A stretch of 44,004 nt of DNA from Calothrix anomala FACHB-343 (GCF_014696435.1 NZ_JACJQG010000079.1:1-44004), one strand, 5' to 3'; counted from the first letter of the stretch, positions 26,512 to 34,276 are shown. Translations and numbers: made by a program. Notes: a model not told the origin generated them from the sequence alone.

Positions 26512-27348
26512 ATGCAGCGTGAATTTGCCAGTCGGGACGAATTAATCGCTTATCTCAAAGAACAATTCCCCCAAGCCGCAGAACGCGACGATAGTGTCAG
26601 CGAGATAGTTGGGGGCAGAAAAGCCGCCCAAACAGCCTTAAAAAAGGTTAAACCAGCCTTATATGCAAAAACACGCAATTTTTTAACAGGTGATGTCACT
26701 AAACTTTCACCATATATCCGTTATGGAGTTTTGAGCCTGCGAGAAATCCGCGATTACGTCTTACATAAAGTCCAAAACCGCGATGATGCAACAAAACTAA
26801 TTAACGAATTAGGTTGGCGGGATTACTGGCAAAGATTATATGCCAAACTAGGAAATAACATTTGGCAAGACCAAGAAGAATATAAAACAGGCTACACCAT
26901 AGCAGAATACGCCCCAGAATTACCCCAAGATATCAAAGATGGGAATACAGGCTTAGTTTGCATCGATAAATTTAGTCAACAATTACGCGAAACTGGCTAT
27001 TTACATAACCATAGCCGCATGTGGTTAGCCGCCTATATTGTCCATTGGCGGCGGATTCGCTGGCAAGCAGGTGCAAAATGGTTTTTACAACATTTATTAG
27101 ACGGCGATCCTGCCAGTAATAATATGTCATGGCAATGGGTAGCCAGCACTTTCAGTCATAAACCTTATTTTTTCAACCGCGAGAATTTAGAAAAATACAC
27201 AAAAAGTGTGTATTGTCAACAATGTCCTCTCTACGGTAATTGTGATTTTGAAGGTAGCTACGAACAATTAGAAAAACGCCTATTTCCCAGAGGCGAATTT
27301 ACCAAAAAACCCAACAGTCAAAGCTGGCAAAAAGGTAAGAAGAAATAG
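26512..27348 (+). CDS. Photolyase/cryptochrome FAD half with Fe-S-type cysteines
   Basis: A 278-residue protein equal to only the C-terminal, FAD-binding half of a photolyase. Family landmarks: TKLSPYIRYGVLS (63-75, flavin phosphate site), ELGWRDYW (99-106; Glu99 and Trp102 match the lesion-contact residues of CPD photolyases), HNHSRM (165-170), Trp184, DGDPASNNMSWQW (197-209; the Asn pair faces the flavin, and the tryptophans belong to the electron-transfer chain). Four cysteines, Cys150, Cys235, Cys238 and Cys244, lie where [4Fe-4S] ligands lie in CryB/PhrB-type enzymes. The N-terminal antenna domain is absent, and a matching domain is encoded by the next gene. Likely role: light-driven DNA repair or blue-light sensing. 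Activity is inference. Confidence 0.85.
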   Translation: MQREFASRDELIAYLKEQFPQAAERDDSVSEIVGGRKAAQTALKKVKPALYAKTRNFLTGDVTKLSPYIRYGVLSLREIRDYVLHKVQNRDDATKLINELGWRDYWQRLYAKLGNNIWQDQEEYKTGYTIAEYAPELPQDIKDGNTGLVCIDKFSQQLRETGYLHNHSRMWLAAYIVHWRRIRWQAGAKWFLQHLLDGDPASNNMSWQWVASTFSHKPYFFNRENLEKYTKSVYCQQCPLYGNCDFEGSYEQLEKRLFPRGEFTKKPNSQSWQKGKKK

Positions 27349-27350
27349 GA

Positions 27351-27437
27351 ATTGGGCATTGGGCATGGGGCATTGGGCATAGTGAGAATAACAAATGATA
27401 AATAATAATTGTACAGACGCGATTAATCGCGTCTCTA
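27351..27437. repeat. CCCATTG STRR and GACGCGAT hairpin at a gene start
   Basis: GGGCATTGGGCATGGGG-type units (27354-27380) are followed by TGTACAGACGCGATTAATCGCGTCTCT (27410-27436). The hairpin begins about 12 bases inside the open frame of the antenna-half gene, so it is translated as CTDAINRVS. Confidence 0.8.
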
Positions 27438-27847
27438 ACCCAATAATTTGGATACATGGCGACTGTTTGAGTCCGGAAAACCCGGCTTTACAAGAATACC
27501 CAAATGCACCTGCAATTTGGGTTTGGGATGATACTTTGATAGAAGAATGGCAACTGAGTCTCAAGCGAATAACGTTTATTTACGAGTGCTTGCTAGAGTT
27601 ACCTGTAGAAATTCGTCGCGGTAATGTAGCAAAAGAAATTTTAGCTTTTGCTCAAGAAAACAAGGCTGATTTAGTAGTAACAACTGATAGCCCTAGCCCG
27701 CGTTTTCATAATATCTGTGATGACATTGAGCGTTCTTTAAAATTAGAAGTGTTTGAAGTAGAACCGTTTTTTGATTACGACGGATATATTGACCTCAAGC
27801 GCTTCTCTCGCTATTGGAAAGTAGCAGAAAAGTATGTTTTTGACTAA
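27395..27847 (+). CDS. Photolyase alpha/beta-domain-like protein (antenna half)
   Basis: A 150-residue protein resembling the N-terminal alpha/beta domain of photolyases. From residue 16 it reads PIIWIHGDCLSPENPALQ (compare the family pattern of a first strand followed by LRLxDNPAL), then AIWVWDDTLIEEW, a long helix, VEIRRGNVAKEILAFAQE (strand and helix matching the RxGxxxEVL region) and ADLVVTTDSPSPRF. No FAD domain follows. It lies 46 bases after the FAD half on the same strand, so the two probably assemble into one enzyme. Codons 6-14 come from a dispersed GACGCGATTAATCGCGTC hairpin just after the ATG; the original start may be lost, and no other in-frame ATG is close. Confidence 0.7.
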   Translation: MINNNCTDAINRVSNPIIWIHGDCLSPENPALQEYPNAPAIWVWDDTLIEEWQLSLKRITFIYECLLELPVEIRRGNVAKEILAFAQENKADLVVTTDSPSPRFHNICDDIERSLKLEVFEVEPFFDYDGYIDLKRFSRYWKVAEKYVFD

Positions 27848-28068
27848 CAATATTTCTCAGCAAGTACCAACCTCAGCTTTTTCTGGTTCCATAGGTGATG
27901 TGAGTAGATATTATAGCATATTTTCGAGGCGACTTTGGAATTGCGATCGCCTGCCAGATACGTACAAAAATGGTCGGTTATTACTCACCCCAAGCTCATT
28001 GCAATTTCGTCAGAATATAGTTAGGCAATCAATTGCACTGTTAAAACAGCTAAATACAGAGGTTAACT

Positions 28069-28260
28069 ATGTTTCCTATGTTTCCTTTCTGGGGTAATTC
28101 CTGTTGTGGCAGCGAACCCATTTCCCACAAAGCTAACTTAGAGCGGAAATTAAAATTCCTGACTTGGATCAGAGATGATTTAGAATCTAGACTAGCTGCC
28201 GTTAATGCTTCTATTGATACCATTCGTCAGCAAATTGAACGTTCTGATACAGCTGCGTAG
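28069..28260 (+). CDS. Small coiled-coil protein, unknown
   Basis: A 63-residue protein with a short N-terminal FPMFPFWGNSCCG stretch carrying adjacent cysteines, then a predicted helical, charged segment (NLERKLKFLTWIRDDLESRL, then AAVNASIDTIRQQIERS) likely to form a coiled coil. GAGG lies at good distance before ATG 28069. I do not recognise the family. The CC pair near the N-terminus could bind metal or form disulfides, but this is speculation. The 220 bases before it hold no convincing gene. Confidence 0.6.
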   Translation: MFPMFPFWGNSCCGSEPISHKANLERKLKFLTWIRDDLESRLAAVNASIDTIRQQIERSDTAA

Positions 28261-28392
28261 AATTTATTTCTATCCGTGGTTTGTAGTTGAGTTGAATGTA
28301 ACTAATTAGTGACTGGGCGCTGTACGAAGCTGCATCCATTTTGTAGGTTTTTGTGCAGTGCTTGGTCACTTAATTTACCAAAAATTATCACC

Positions 28393-29088
28393 ATGACAAA
28401 TACTATCGCTAAAGTTTGGCATAATTGGTTCAAACCGCATCAAGAATCTGTTTTGCTATTTGACTCCATTTCTACAGCTAATGAGATAGCCTTAATGCTT
28501 AATGGTGAGTGGGATGGCTGTAATGGTGTGATGATAGCTCAATGTGATGAGATAGCTGTTAACACTGCTGCCAAACTATTAGAAGCAAAATGGTGTTATC
28601 AAGGCGCATCACAAGTTGTTTTAAATAGAGTCACAACGGATGAAATTTTACGCCGTTACGCGATTGGCGAAAGATATTTTGTGAATGCTAATTTGCGGTG
28701 TGCAGTACTAAAATCGGTGACACTGGTGGGAATTAATTTAAGTTATGCCAAACTAAATTTTGCAGATCTAAGTCAAGCCGATTTAAGTCAAGCTGATTTA
28801 ACCGCATCAAACCTTAATCAAGCTAATTTAAGTAAATCTAAGCTCAATAAAGCATCCCTGATGAGGGCTAATTTCACAGGTGCAAATTTGCAACAAGCCT
28901 CATTGAAAGGAGCGAATCTAAGTGGTGCTAATTTAACTGAAGTTAACCTTACTGATGCAGATTTAACAGGAGCCAATCTAGCATTAGCAGATTTAAGAGG
29001 GGCAAATTTTTATGCTTGTAATTTGGCTGGCGCTAATTTAAAAGGTGCCAAGGTAATTGAAAGTGATTTGGCTTTAGCAAAACAATGA
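28393..29088 (+). CDS. Pentapeptide-repeat protein with novel N-terminal part
   Basis: A 231-residue protein. Residues 1-100 form a non-repeat domain (WHNWFKPHQESVLLFDSIST start) that I do not recognise. From about residue 115 the chain is a regular A(N/D)LxxA array (GINLSYAKLNFADLSQADL and onward), roughly 20 pentapeptides, which should fold as a right-handed quadrilateral beta-helix. Family roles range from topoisomerase protection to unknown scaffolding. ATG 28393 is preferred to an open frame from 28309, whose extra 28 residues are cysteine- and proline-containing and look untranslated. A second pentapeptide gene lies at 33346. Confidence 0.82.
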   Translation: MTNTIAKVWHNWFKPHQESVLLFDSISTANEIALMLNGEWDGCNGVMIAQCDEIAVNTAAKLLEAKWCYQGASQVVLNRVTTDEILRRYAIGERYFVNANLRCAVLKSVTLVGINLSYAKLNFADLSQADLSQADLTASNLNQANLSKSKLNKASLMRANFTGANLQQASLKGANLSGANLTEVNLTDADLTGANLALADLRGANFYACNLAGANLKGAKVIESDLALAKQ

Positions 29089-29115
29089 GAGGTTATTTAT
29101 AAAGTATAGCTGTAG

Positions 29116-30024
29116 TCACACATCTTCAATCCCTTGCAAAAAATTTTGCAAAACAATAGATTTATTATCTTTTCGCCAAACAGTAATGATTTCTAATATT
29201 GGTGATTGTTCTTGAATATCACGATAGACTACTCCATTTCGTCGCAAATTTTCCACATTAGCTGGTAGTAGTGAGATTCCCATTTCCCCTGCAACTAAAC
29301 TCAAAATTGTTGATATCCAAGCTGCTTCTTGTCTAACTTTAGGCTGAAAACCTGCCTCTTGACAAAGATTTTTAATCTGCTCGCGTAAGCTATTTAATAG
29401 GTGTTCTGGTGGCAAAATAAATTGTTCATTTGCCAATGTCTTTAATGAAATGCTGGTTTGTTTCGCACAACGATGGTTTTCTGGTAAAACTATGACTAGT
29501 TTTTCTTTGAGAATACTCTTGCAATCGAATATATCATTATTTCTCTGGGTATTTTCTAAGTTATGTCGATGAAAGAAGCCTAAATCTATTTCTTGGTGTC
29601 GCAATTTCTCAATTTGTTCGTAAGACGGCATTTCATATAAAATTATTTCTACTGCTGGGAACTGGTGCTGAAATTTTTTGATGATTTTGGGTAATAGACT
29701 GTTGGACATAGATATATTAATTCCTATATTGATTTGTTCTTTTTCAGCCCGATGTAATTGTTGACATAATTCAATTTTTTGCTCAAATTGATTGATAATT
29801 TGACGAGCTACAGTTAAAAACTCATTACCCGCATCTGTTAATTTGACTGGACTTTTTCTAGTTTTAAATACTTGGAACTCTAAGCGGTTTTCTAGAGATG
29901 TGATTTCTCTACTCAAAAACCCTTTATCAATGTTCAAATATTCAGCAGTTCTCGTAAGTCCCTGTTGATCGTATAAAGCGATCGCATACTTCAATTGTTG
30001 CAAGTCTATTTCATATCTGCTCAT
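29116..30024 (-). CDS. LysR-family transcriptional regulator
   Basis: A 302-residue LysR-type regulator. The N-terminal winged HTH occupies about 7-66 (LQQLKYAIALYDQQGLTRTA, LNIDKGFLSREITSLE, KLTDAG), followed by a linker helix and a periplasmic-binding-like effector domain (about 93-295, INIGINISMSNSLLPKIIKKF). LysR proteins usually control the adjacent divergent gene, here an aspartoacylase-like hydrolase starting 177 bases away, so an N-acyl amino acid is a guess for the co-inducer. The recognition helix has DKGFLSREI where SQPAxSxxI is usual, a somewhat divergent form. Confidence 0.88.
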   Translation of the reverse strand: MSRYEIDLQQLKYAIALYDQQGLTRTAEYLNIDKGFLSREITSLENRLEFQVFKTRKSPVKLTDAGNEFLTVARQIINQFEQKIELCQQLHRAEKEQINIGINISMSNSLLPKIIKKFQHQFPAVEIILYEMPSYEQIEKLRHQEIDLGFFHRHNLENTQRNNDIFDCKSILKEKLVIVLPENHRCAKQTSISLKTLANEQFILPPEHLLNSLREQIKNLCQEAGFQPKVRQEAAWISTILSLVAGEMGISLLPANVENLRRNGVVYRDIQEQSPILEIITVWRKDNKSIVLQNFLQGIEDV

Positions 30025-30109
30025 CTATACAGTGACGCAAAATGTTTATTTTTTGAGCATTATATAGCAACTCTAAATTGTTTTTGAATAATTACCTCAA
30101 CTAAATAGT

Positions 30110-30137
30110 CATCAACTGTTGTCTAAAACAGGTGATG
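30110..30137. promoter_or_regulatory. Candidate LysR operator, 28-bp inverted repeat
   Basis: Arms CATCAACTGTT and AACAGGTGATG match at 10 of 11 paired positions around a six-base centre, about 64 bases before the aspartoacylase start and 86 bases before the LysR start. The position fits a shared operator; binding is inferred. Confidence 0.4.
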
Positions 30138-30200
30138 TGATGACAGTTTTTTCAGATATGTTAATGACAACAAAGCAACTCGTCAGAGGAAACACTAGTA

Positions 30201-31094
30201 ATGAAACTTAATAATCATTCTATCAATCGTGTTTTGATTGTAGGTGGAACTCATGGGAATGAGTTAACTGGAGTATATTTAGTTAAATTGTTTCAACAAC
30301 ATCCTGAACTAATTCACAGAGCTACTTTTGAAAGCCTAACTTTGTTAGCTAACCCACAAGCCATTAAAGCTGGAAGAAGATACATTGATAAAGATTTGAA
30401 TCGCTCCTTTTTAGAGGAAAATTTAGAGGATGGAACTCTAGTTAATTATGAAGATTTGTTAGCTAAAAATATCAATCATATATATGGTCAAAATGGTAAA
30501 TATCCTGTGGATTTCATAGTAGATTTGCATAGTACAACATCCAACATGGGTGTAACTGTTCTTTTAGATGATGATCAAAAATTTAATTTGCAATTAGCTG
30601 CTTATTTAAGCTCTTTACATCCTGAAATAAAAATTTACAGTTCAGGAAGCTCTGGGCGGGGTAAACATGGGCTGCGATCGCGTGCTAAATTCGCTATAGG
30701 TATTGAAGTAGGTGCAATACCTCAAGGTGTTGTAAATGCAGATTTATTTCTCAAAACTCAAACCATAGTTTACGCAACTTTAGACTATTTAGAACTTTAC
30801 AACCAGAATAAACTACCTACATTTTCCCAGAGTTTTACTTTGTATAAATACCTGGAAAAAATTGATTATCCCCGCAATGAACACGGGGAAATTACAGCCA
30901 TGATTCATCCGCACATTCAGTATAAAGACTATCAGGCTTTGAATCCTAGCGATCCAATGTTTCTAACATTTGATGGTCAAACAATAACTTATGCAGGCGA
31001 ATCTCCAGCATACCCTATATTCCTAAATGAAGCCGCCTATTATGAGCAAAGCACAGCAATGTGTTTAACTCAAAAACATCAAATGACAATCTAA
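30201..31094 (+). CDS. Aspartoacylase / AstE-AspA family zinc hydrolase
   Basis: A 297-residue zinc carboxypeptidase-fold amidohydrolase that should deacylate N-acyl amino acids such as N-acetylaspartate. The zinc ligands are in GGTHGNE (His18, Glu21) and the later VDLHST histidine. Substrate-binding DLNRSF and the catalytic glutamate in GIEVGAIPQG are present. Length and order fit prokaryotic aspartoacylase rather than the longer succinylglutamate desuccinylase. It is divergent from the LysR gene, its probable regulator. AGAGGA about 10 bases upstream supports ATG 30201. Confidence 0.88.
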   Translation: MKLNNHSINRVLIVGGTHGNELTGVYLVKLFQQHPELIHRATFESLTLLANPQAIKAGRRYIDKDLNRSFLEENLEDGTLVNYEDLLAKNINHIYGQNGKYPVDFIVDLHSTTSNMGVTVLLDDDQKFNLQLAAYLSSLHPEIKIYSSGSSGRGKHGLRSRAKFAIGIEVGAIPQGVVNADLFLKTQTIVYATLDYLELYNQNKLPTFSQSFTLYKYLEKIDYPRNEHGEITAMIHPHIQYKDYQALNPSDPMFLTFDGQTITYAGESPAYPIFLNEAAYYEQSTAMCLTQKHQMTI

Positions 31095-31140
31095 AAAGAT
31101 TACACGAGGAATTTAGGAAAAACTTGGTTCTTTGGGGACA

Positions 31141-31622
31141 ATGAATCAAACAAACAATACGAATGTTCGCAATTCAAATATTAATCCTCTACTTGCAATC
31201 TCCTATCTCAAACAGGGTTTCCAATACTATCAAAACGGGGAATACCAGAGTGCGATCGCAGCCTATAATTTAGCACTCGCCAACGACCCTAGTTATGCTG
31301 CTGCTTATCTTGCTCGTTCTATGGCGTTATCAAATTAGGAGACAGAGACAATGCTTATTTAGAGGGAGCATCCCAATTTTGACGCAATACCCTCAAGGGT
31401 ATTGCTATACCAACAAAGCCTGCCTTCGCAGGCTATCAAACTTTTAGCCTGCGAAGGCAGGCTTCGTATTTCTAGCCCCACCCTTATAGGGTGAGGGCGT
31501 TTTTGCACATTTGGGATGCTCCCTATTTAGATGCAAGAAGGGCAGCTTATTTATCTCGCCAACAAAACAATCAGAGAATCTATAATGCAGCGCAAAAATT
31601 TCAGCGTGCAATCAATCGTTAA
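31141..31622 (+). pseudogene. TPR protein gene broken by frameshift and MITE
   Basis: The 5' part encodes a TPR motif (YLKQGFQYYQNGEYQSAIAA, then YNLALANDPSYAAAYLARSM). After ALS the frame hits TAG (31336-31338). A one-base shift restores LGDRDNAYL, which is interrupted at TATTTAGA by a 160-bp MITE. Beyond it DARRAAYLSRQQ continues to a TAA at 31620-31622. Removing the MITE and one duplication and adding one base gives a protein of about 104 residues. ATG 31141 follows GGGGAC. The remaining product would be a 65-residue fragment. Confidence 0.85.
31364..31523. mobile_element. 160-bp hairpin MITE with perfect 8-bp target duplication
   Basis: Ends GGGAGCATCCCAA and TTGGGATGCTCCC are perfect 13-base complements. 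The flanks are TATTTAGA at 31356-31363 and 31524-31531, an exact duplication. Three internal hairpins: AATACCCTcaAGGGTATT, AAGCCTGCCTTCGCAGGCT paired with its distant complement, and CACCCTtatAGGGTG. The copy at 11652-11812 has the same architecture. Confidence 0.9.
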
Positions 31623-31815
31623 CAATTCAAAATTCAAAATTCAAAACAGTCTTTAATTGTGCGGAAAGTCTGAGCGGAGGTTTCCTCCGTACACCGAAGG
31701 GGTTGCCGTTCGCGTAGCGTCTCCGACAGGAGAAGGCATCAGAACTTTCCAAGAGAGAATTTTGAATTGTTAAGCTATAGCGGTGCGTTGCGCTACGCGA
31801 CAACACACCCTACTT
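31621..31815. repeat. AACAATTCAAAATTC element with GTTCGCGTAGCG core
   Basis: Perfect ends AACAATTCAAAATTC (31621-31635) and GAATTTTGAATTGTT (31757-31771) enclose a structured core containing GGAGGTTTCCTCC and GTTCGCGTAGCGTCTCCGAC, a string common in cyanobacterial intergenic DNA. A GGTGCGTTGCGCTACGCGAC repeat follows to about 31815. It begins at the stop of the broken TPR gene. Confidence 0.7.
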
Positions 31816-31837
31816 TTAGCTACTTTTAGCTCATAAA

Positions 31838-32014
31838 TTAGCGAACCACACCAAAATAAGCAGTCGCAGCCGCAAGTATAATTATTAAAACTCCTAAGAC
31901 AACGCTAACTGAAAATTCAACCGAAGTCTTCTGATTTAATTCTTTCTTGCTTTCGGTTTCCTGAGAATTACTCGAAGTAATATTGCGGGGGTTTTTGGTT
32001 TTTTCAGTAGTCAT
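31838..32014 (-). CDS. Small single-span membrane protein, 58 aa
   Basis: A short gene on the minus strand. The first 32 residues are hydrophilic and rich in K, N, S and T (MTTEKTKNPRNITSSNSQ start). A single transmembrane helix follows (FSVSVVLGVLIIILAAATAY), then a short FGVVR tail. The positive N-terminus suggests it stays in the cytoplasm. No clear ribosome site is seen. I do not recognise it, but the layout (polar tail plus clean helix) and absence of a competing frame support a real small protein. Confidence 0.6.
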   Translation of the reverse strand: MTTEKTKNPRNITSSNSQETESKKELNQKTSVEFSVSVVLGVLIIILAAATAYFGVVR

Positions 32015-32265
32015 GGCTATGATGATTTACGCTTACTTATCTCTAAGTTTGCTGTAATAACCAGAAACTACATCTTGCTTGGGGACTACTAAAAAAGTTA
32101 TAAAAAAAGGCTTCAGTGGTATTGGTGATTTATAGAACATTTATACTAAAAAAAAGCGATCGCCTGCATTCCTCATCTAACCCAGTATTATCCCGAAAAA
32201 CCACACATTGCCATTGATGTTAAAGGCGAGAAGTTAAAAAACTACCTGAATCACCATCAATACCA
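32015..32265. other. Gap with coding-like remnant
   Basis: No intact gene in about 250 bases. From 32156 to 32311 one frame stays open for 51 codons without a start codon (HLTQYYPEKPHIAIDVKGEK and onward) and runs into the next gene out of frame. It may be the tail of a decayed gene. Confidence 0.35.
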
Positions 32266-32544
32266 ATGTCCCTTGTACTCAAATTTTTATTTATCTTTTG
32301 CTGCTGCATGATTTTCTCTGCGGTGCTGTGGGAGCATTTAGTCGTCAACAATATTTATGCTTGCGTTTGGTCAAATGCATATATTGATTTCTTTTTCCCC
32401 GATAACTGGTATCATGGTGCCGACAGTGGTGACATGATGAAACCAGGCTGGAGTAAAAGTAAGCTGCTGACTCTGTGGTATTTAATTATTGGTGTTTCAT
32501 TCTTTTTCAGTGCTGCGTTTACCGCCTATAGCAATAAAAATTAA
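32266..32544 (+). CDS. Small membrane protein with two spans, unknown
   Basis: A 92-residue protein with two predicted transmembrane helices, about 5-25 (LKFLFIFCCCMIFSAVLW, containing three adjacent cysteines) and about 68-88 (LLTLWYLIIGVSFFFSAAF). The loop between is aromatic and acidic (FFFPDNWYHGADSGDMMKPG) and probably faces the periplasm or lumen. I do not recognise a family. It stands alone, with repeats downstream. Confidence 0.6.
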   Translation: MSLVLKFLFIFCCCMIFSAVLWEHLVVNNIYACVWSNAYIDFFFPDNWYHGADSGDMMKPGWSKSKLLTLWYLIIGVSFFFSAAFTAYSNKN

Positions 32545-32579
32545 AAAAGTTGCTTTTTATACAATCAAATGACCTCACA

Positions 32580-32609
32580 TTGTACAGACGCGATTCATCG
32601 CGTCTCTGA
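32580..32609. repeat. GACGCGATTCATCGCGTC hairpin repeat
   Basis: Copy of the dispersed TTGTACAGACGCGAT hairpin, followed by a CAAATGA unit as at 9236. It lies between the two-span membrane protein gene and ccmP. Confidence 0.75.
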
Positions 32610-32693
32610 CAAATGACTAATGAGGACTGACTATCGGTTACACTCATATATTGCAACCGATCGCATTTAGCCCCATGACTGGAGATTAATACC

Positions 32694-33335
32694 TTGGGAA
32701 TAGAACTACGCAGTTTCGTATTTCTCGACAATCTGCAACCTCAACATGCAGCATATATGGGAACCGTAGCTCAAGGTTTCTTACCATTACCAGGGGATAC
32801 ATCGCTATGGATTGAAATTTCTCCTGGTATTGAAATTAATAAAATTACAGATATTGCTTTAAAATCCGCCTCTGTGCGTCCTGGTGTACAGGTAGTTGAA
32901 CGACTTTATGGTTTATTAGAAGTTCATTCTAGCTCCCAAGGGGAAACACGCTCGGCTGGTCAAGCGATTTTGGCAGCTTTAGGGGTGAAAAGAGAAGATT
33001 GTATCAAACCACGGGTAGTTTCTAGCCAAATTATCCGCAATATCGATGCTTACCAGACGCAATTAATCAATCGCACCCGCCGGGGACAGTTATTATTAGC
33101 CGGACAAACTCTGTATGTTTTAGAAGTTGAACCTGCGGCTTATGCTGCATTAGCTGCAAACGAAGCCGAAAAAGCAGCTTCGATTAATATTCTGGAGGTA
33201 CAAGCTGTAGGTAGCTTTGGACGGCTGTATTTAGGCGGACAAGAACGAGATATTCTTGCCGGTGCTGCTGGCGCATTAACAGCGATTGAAAATGTGACAG
33301 GTCGGACAAATCCCCAAAGTGGTCGTCAGGAGTAA
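32694..33335 (+). CDS. ccmP: Carboxysome shell protein CcmP (tandem BMC)
   Basis: A 213-residue tandem-BMC (BMC-T) shell protein. CcmP forms pseudohexameric trimers that stack and are thought to gate metabolites into the beta-carboxysome. The two BMC domains are about 5-105 and 108-205. Strings such as [40 protein letters not shown] and [20 protein letters not shown] match CcmP as I know it. The start is TTG, with GGAG ten bases upstream; MGIELRS is the conserved N-terminus, so no ATG start is available. Like other ccmP genes it is away from the main ccm cluster. A pentapeptide gene starts 10 bases downstream and is probably co-transcribed. Confidence 0.93.
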   Translation: MGIELRSFVFLDNLQPQHAAYMGTVAQGFLPLPGDTSLWIEISPGIEINKITDIALKSASVRPGVQVVERLYGLLEVHSSSQGETRSAGQAILAALGVKREDCIKPRVVSSQIIRNIDAYQTQLINRTRRGQLLLAGQTLYVLEVEPAAYAALAANEAEKAASINILEVQAVGSFGRLYLGGQERDILAGAAGALTAIENVTGRTNPQSGRQE

Positions 33336-33345
33336 AGGAGAGACA

Positions 33346-34131
33346 ATGGCGAATCGAGAGCATCTAGCTTTGCTGAAAGCTGGTGCGGTTCAATGGCTTG
33401 AGTGGAGAAATCAAAATCCCCAGATTGAACCAGATATCAGTGGTGCAAATCTCTGTGGAGATAACCTTAGAGGTGCTAACCTGCAAGGGGCGAATTTAAC
33501 GAGAACCGATTTAAGTTATGCTTTGCTGGTACGAGCAAACCTGAGCGGCGCTGACTTAAGTAGTGCTAATCTTTACAGCGCCAAGCTAATTGAAGCGAAT
33601 TTGAGTGCAGCTAACTTCAGCGTTGCTAATTTAAGCGGAACTAACTTAAAACAAGCGAATCTTAGCCATGCTAACCTGATTGGCTGTGATTTGAGTTGGG
33701 CAAATTTGAGCGATGCGGCGATCGCAAATGCTAATCTCATAGGTGCAGATTTAAGTAATGCTGACTTAAGAGAGGCTGATTTAGATGGCGCTAAACTCAT
33801 TCGCGCTAATCTTTGTTTTGCTAATCTGATGCAGTCTAACTTAATTGCAGCTGATTTAAGCGAAGCTTATTTACACGAAGCAGAATTAATAGAAGCTTAC
33901 CTTTACAAAGCTAACTTTTATAAAGCCAATCTCACCAAAGCTCACCTTAGCGGTGCATATCTATTCCGCGCCAACCTCAGCGAAGCCGATTTACGGGGTG
34001 CAAACTTATCTTGGACTAATCTTAAAGGCGCAAACCTCGCCGGCGCAAACCTCAGAGGCGCTAAACTCCAGGGAGCAAAACTTGACGGTGCTAATCTGCA
34101 AGAGGCGATAATGCCGGAAGATGAGGATTGA
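33346..34131 (+). CDS. Long pentapeptide-repeat protein downstream of ccmP
   Basis: A 261-residue protein, almost all pentapeptide repeats. After a 30-residue lead ([20 protein letters not shown]) it runs [20 protein letters not shown] and onward for about 44 A(N/D)LxxA units, enough for roughly 11 turns of a quadrilateral beta-helix, with one tyrosine- and lysine-richer patch near the middle. No signal peptide. ATG 33346 has an excellent AAAGGAGA site; the frame open from 33319 overlaps ccmP. Tight coupling to ccmP suggests a link to the carboxysome, which is inference. The stop TGA lies in the first unit of a TTGACGG repeat. Confidence 0.85.
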   Translation: MANREHLALLKAGAVQWLEWRNQNPQIEPDISGANLCGDNLRGANLQGANLTRTDLSYALLVRANLSGADLSSANLYSAKLIEANLSAANFSVANLSGTNLKQANLSHANLIGCDLSWANLSDAAIANANLIGADLSNADLREADLDGAKLIRANLCFANLMQSNLIAADLSEAYLHEAELIEAYLYKANFYKANLTKAHLSGAYLFRANLSEADLRGANLSWTNLKGANLAGANLRGAKLQGAKLDGANLQEAIMPEDED

Positions 34132-34225
34132 CGGTTGACTGTTGACTGTTGACGGTTGACTGTTGACGGTTGACTGTTGACTGTTAACGGTTAACCACTG
34201 ACAACTGACGACTGACTACTAACTA
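34128..34225. repeat. TTGACGG/TTGACTG STRR
   Basis: A dozen or so heptamers (TTGACGG, TTGACTG, TTAACGG, then degenerate ACTGACA) starting at the stop codon of the pentapeptide gene. The complementary array is at 34834-34906 on the other side of the retropepsin-like gene, so that gene is framed by inverted STRRs. Confidence 0.85.
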
Positions 34226-34276
34226 TTGGGTAATCTAATAACAAAGGGTATTAGGAATTGCGGAGCAAATTATCCT

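Noticed and set aside
27834-28097. 87-codon frame between the antenna-half gene and the small coiled-coil gene
   Set aside because: Overlaps both neighbours, has no ribosome site and no protein-like pattern.
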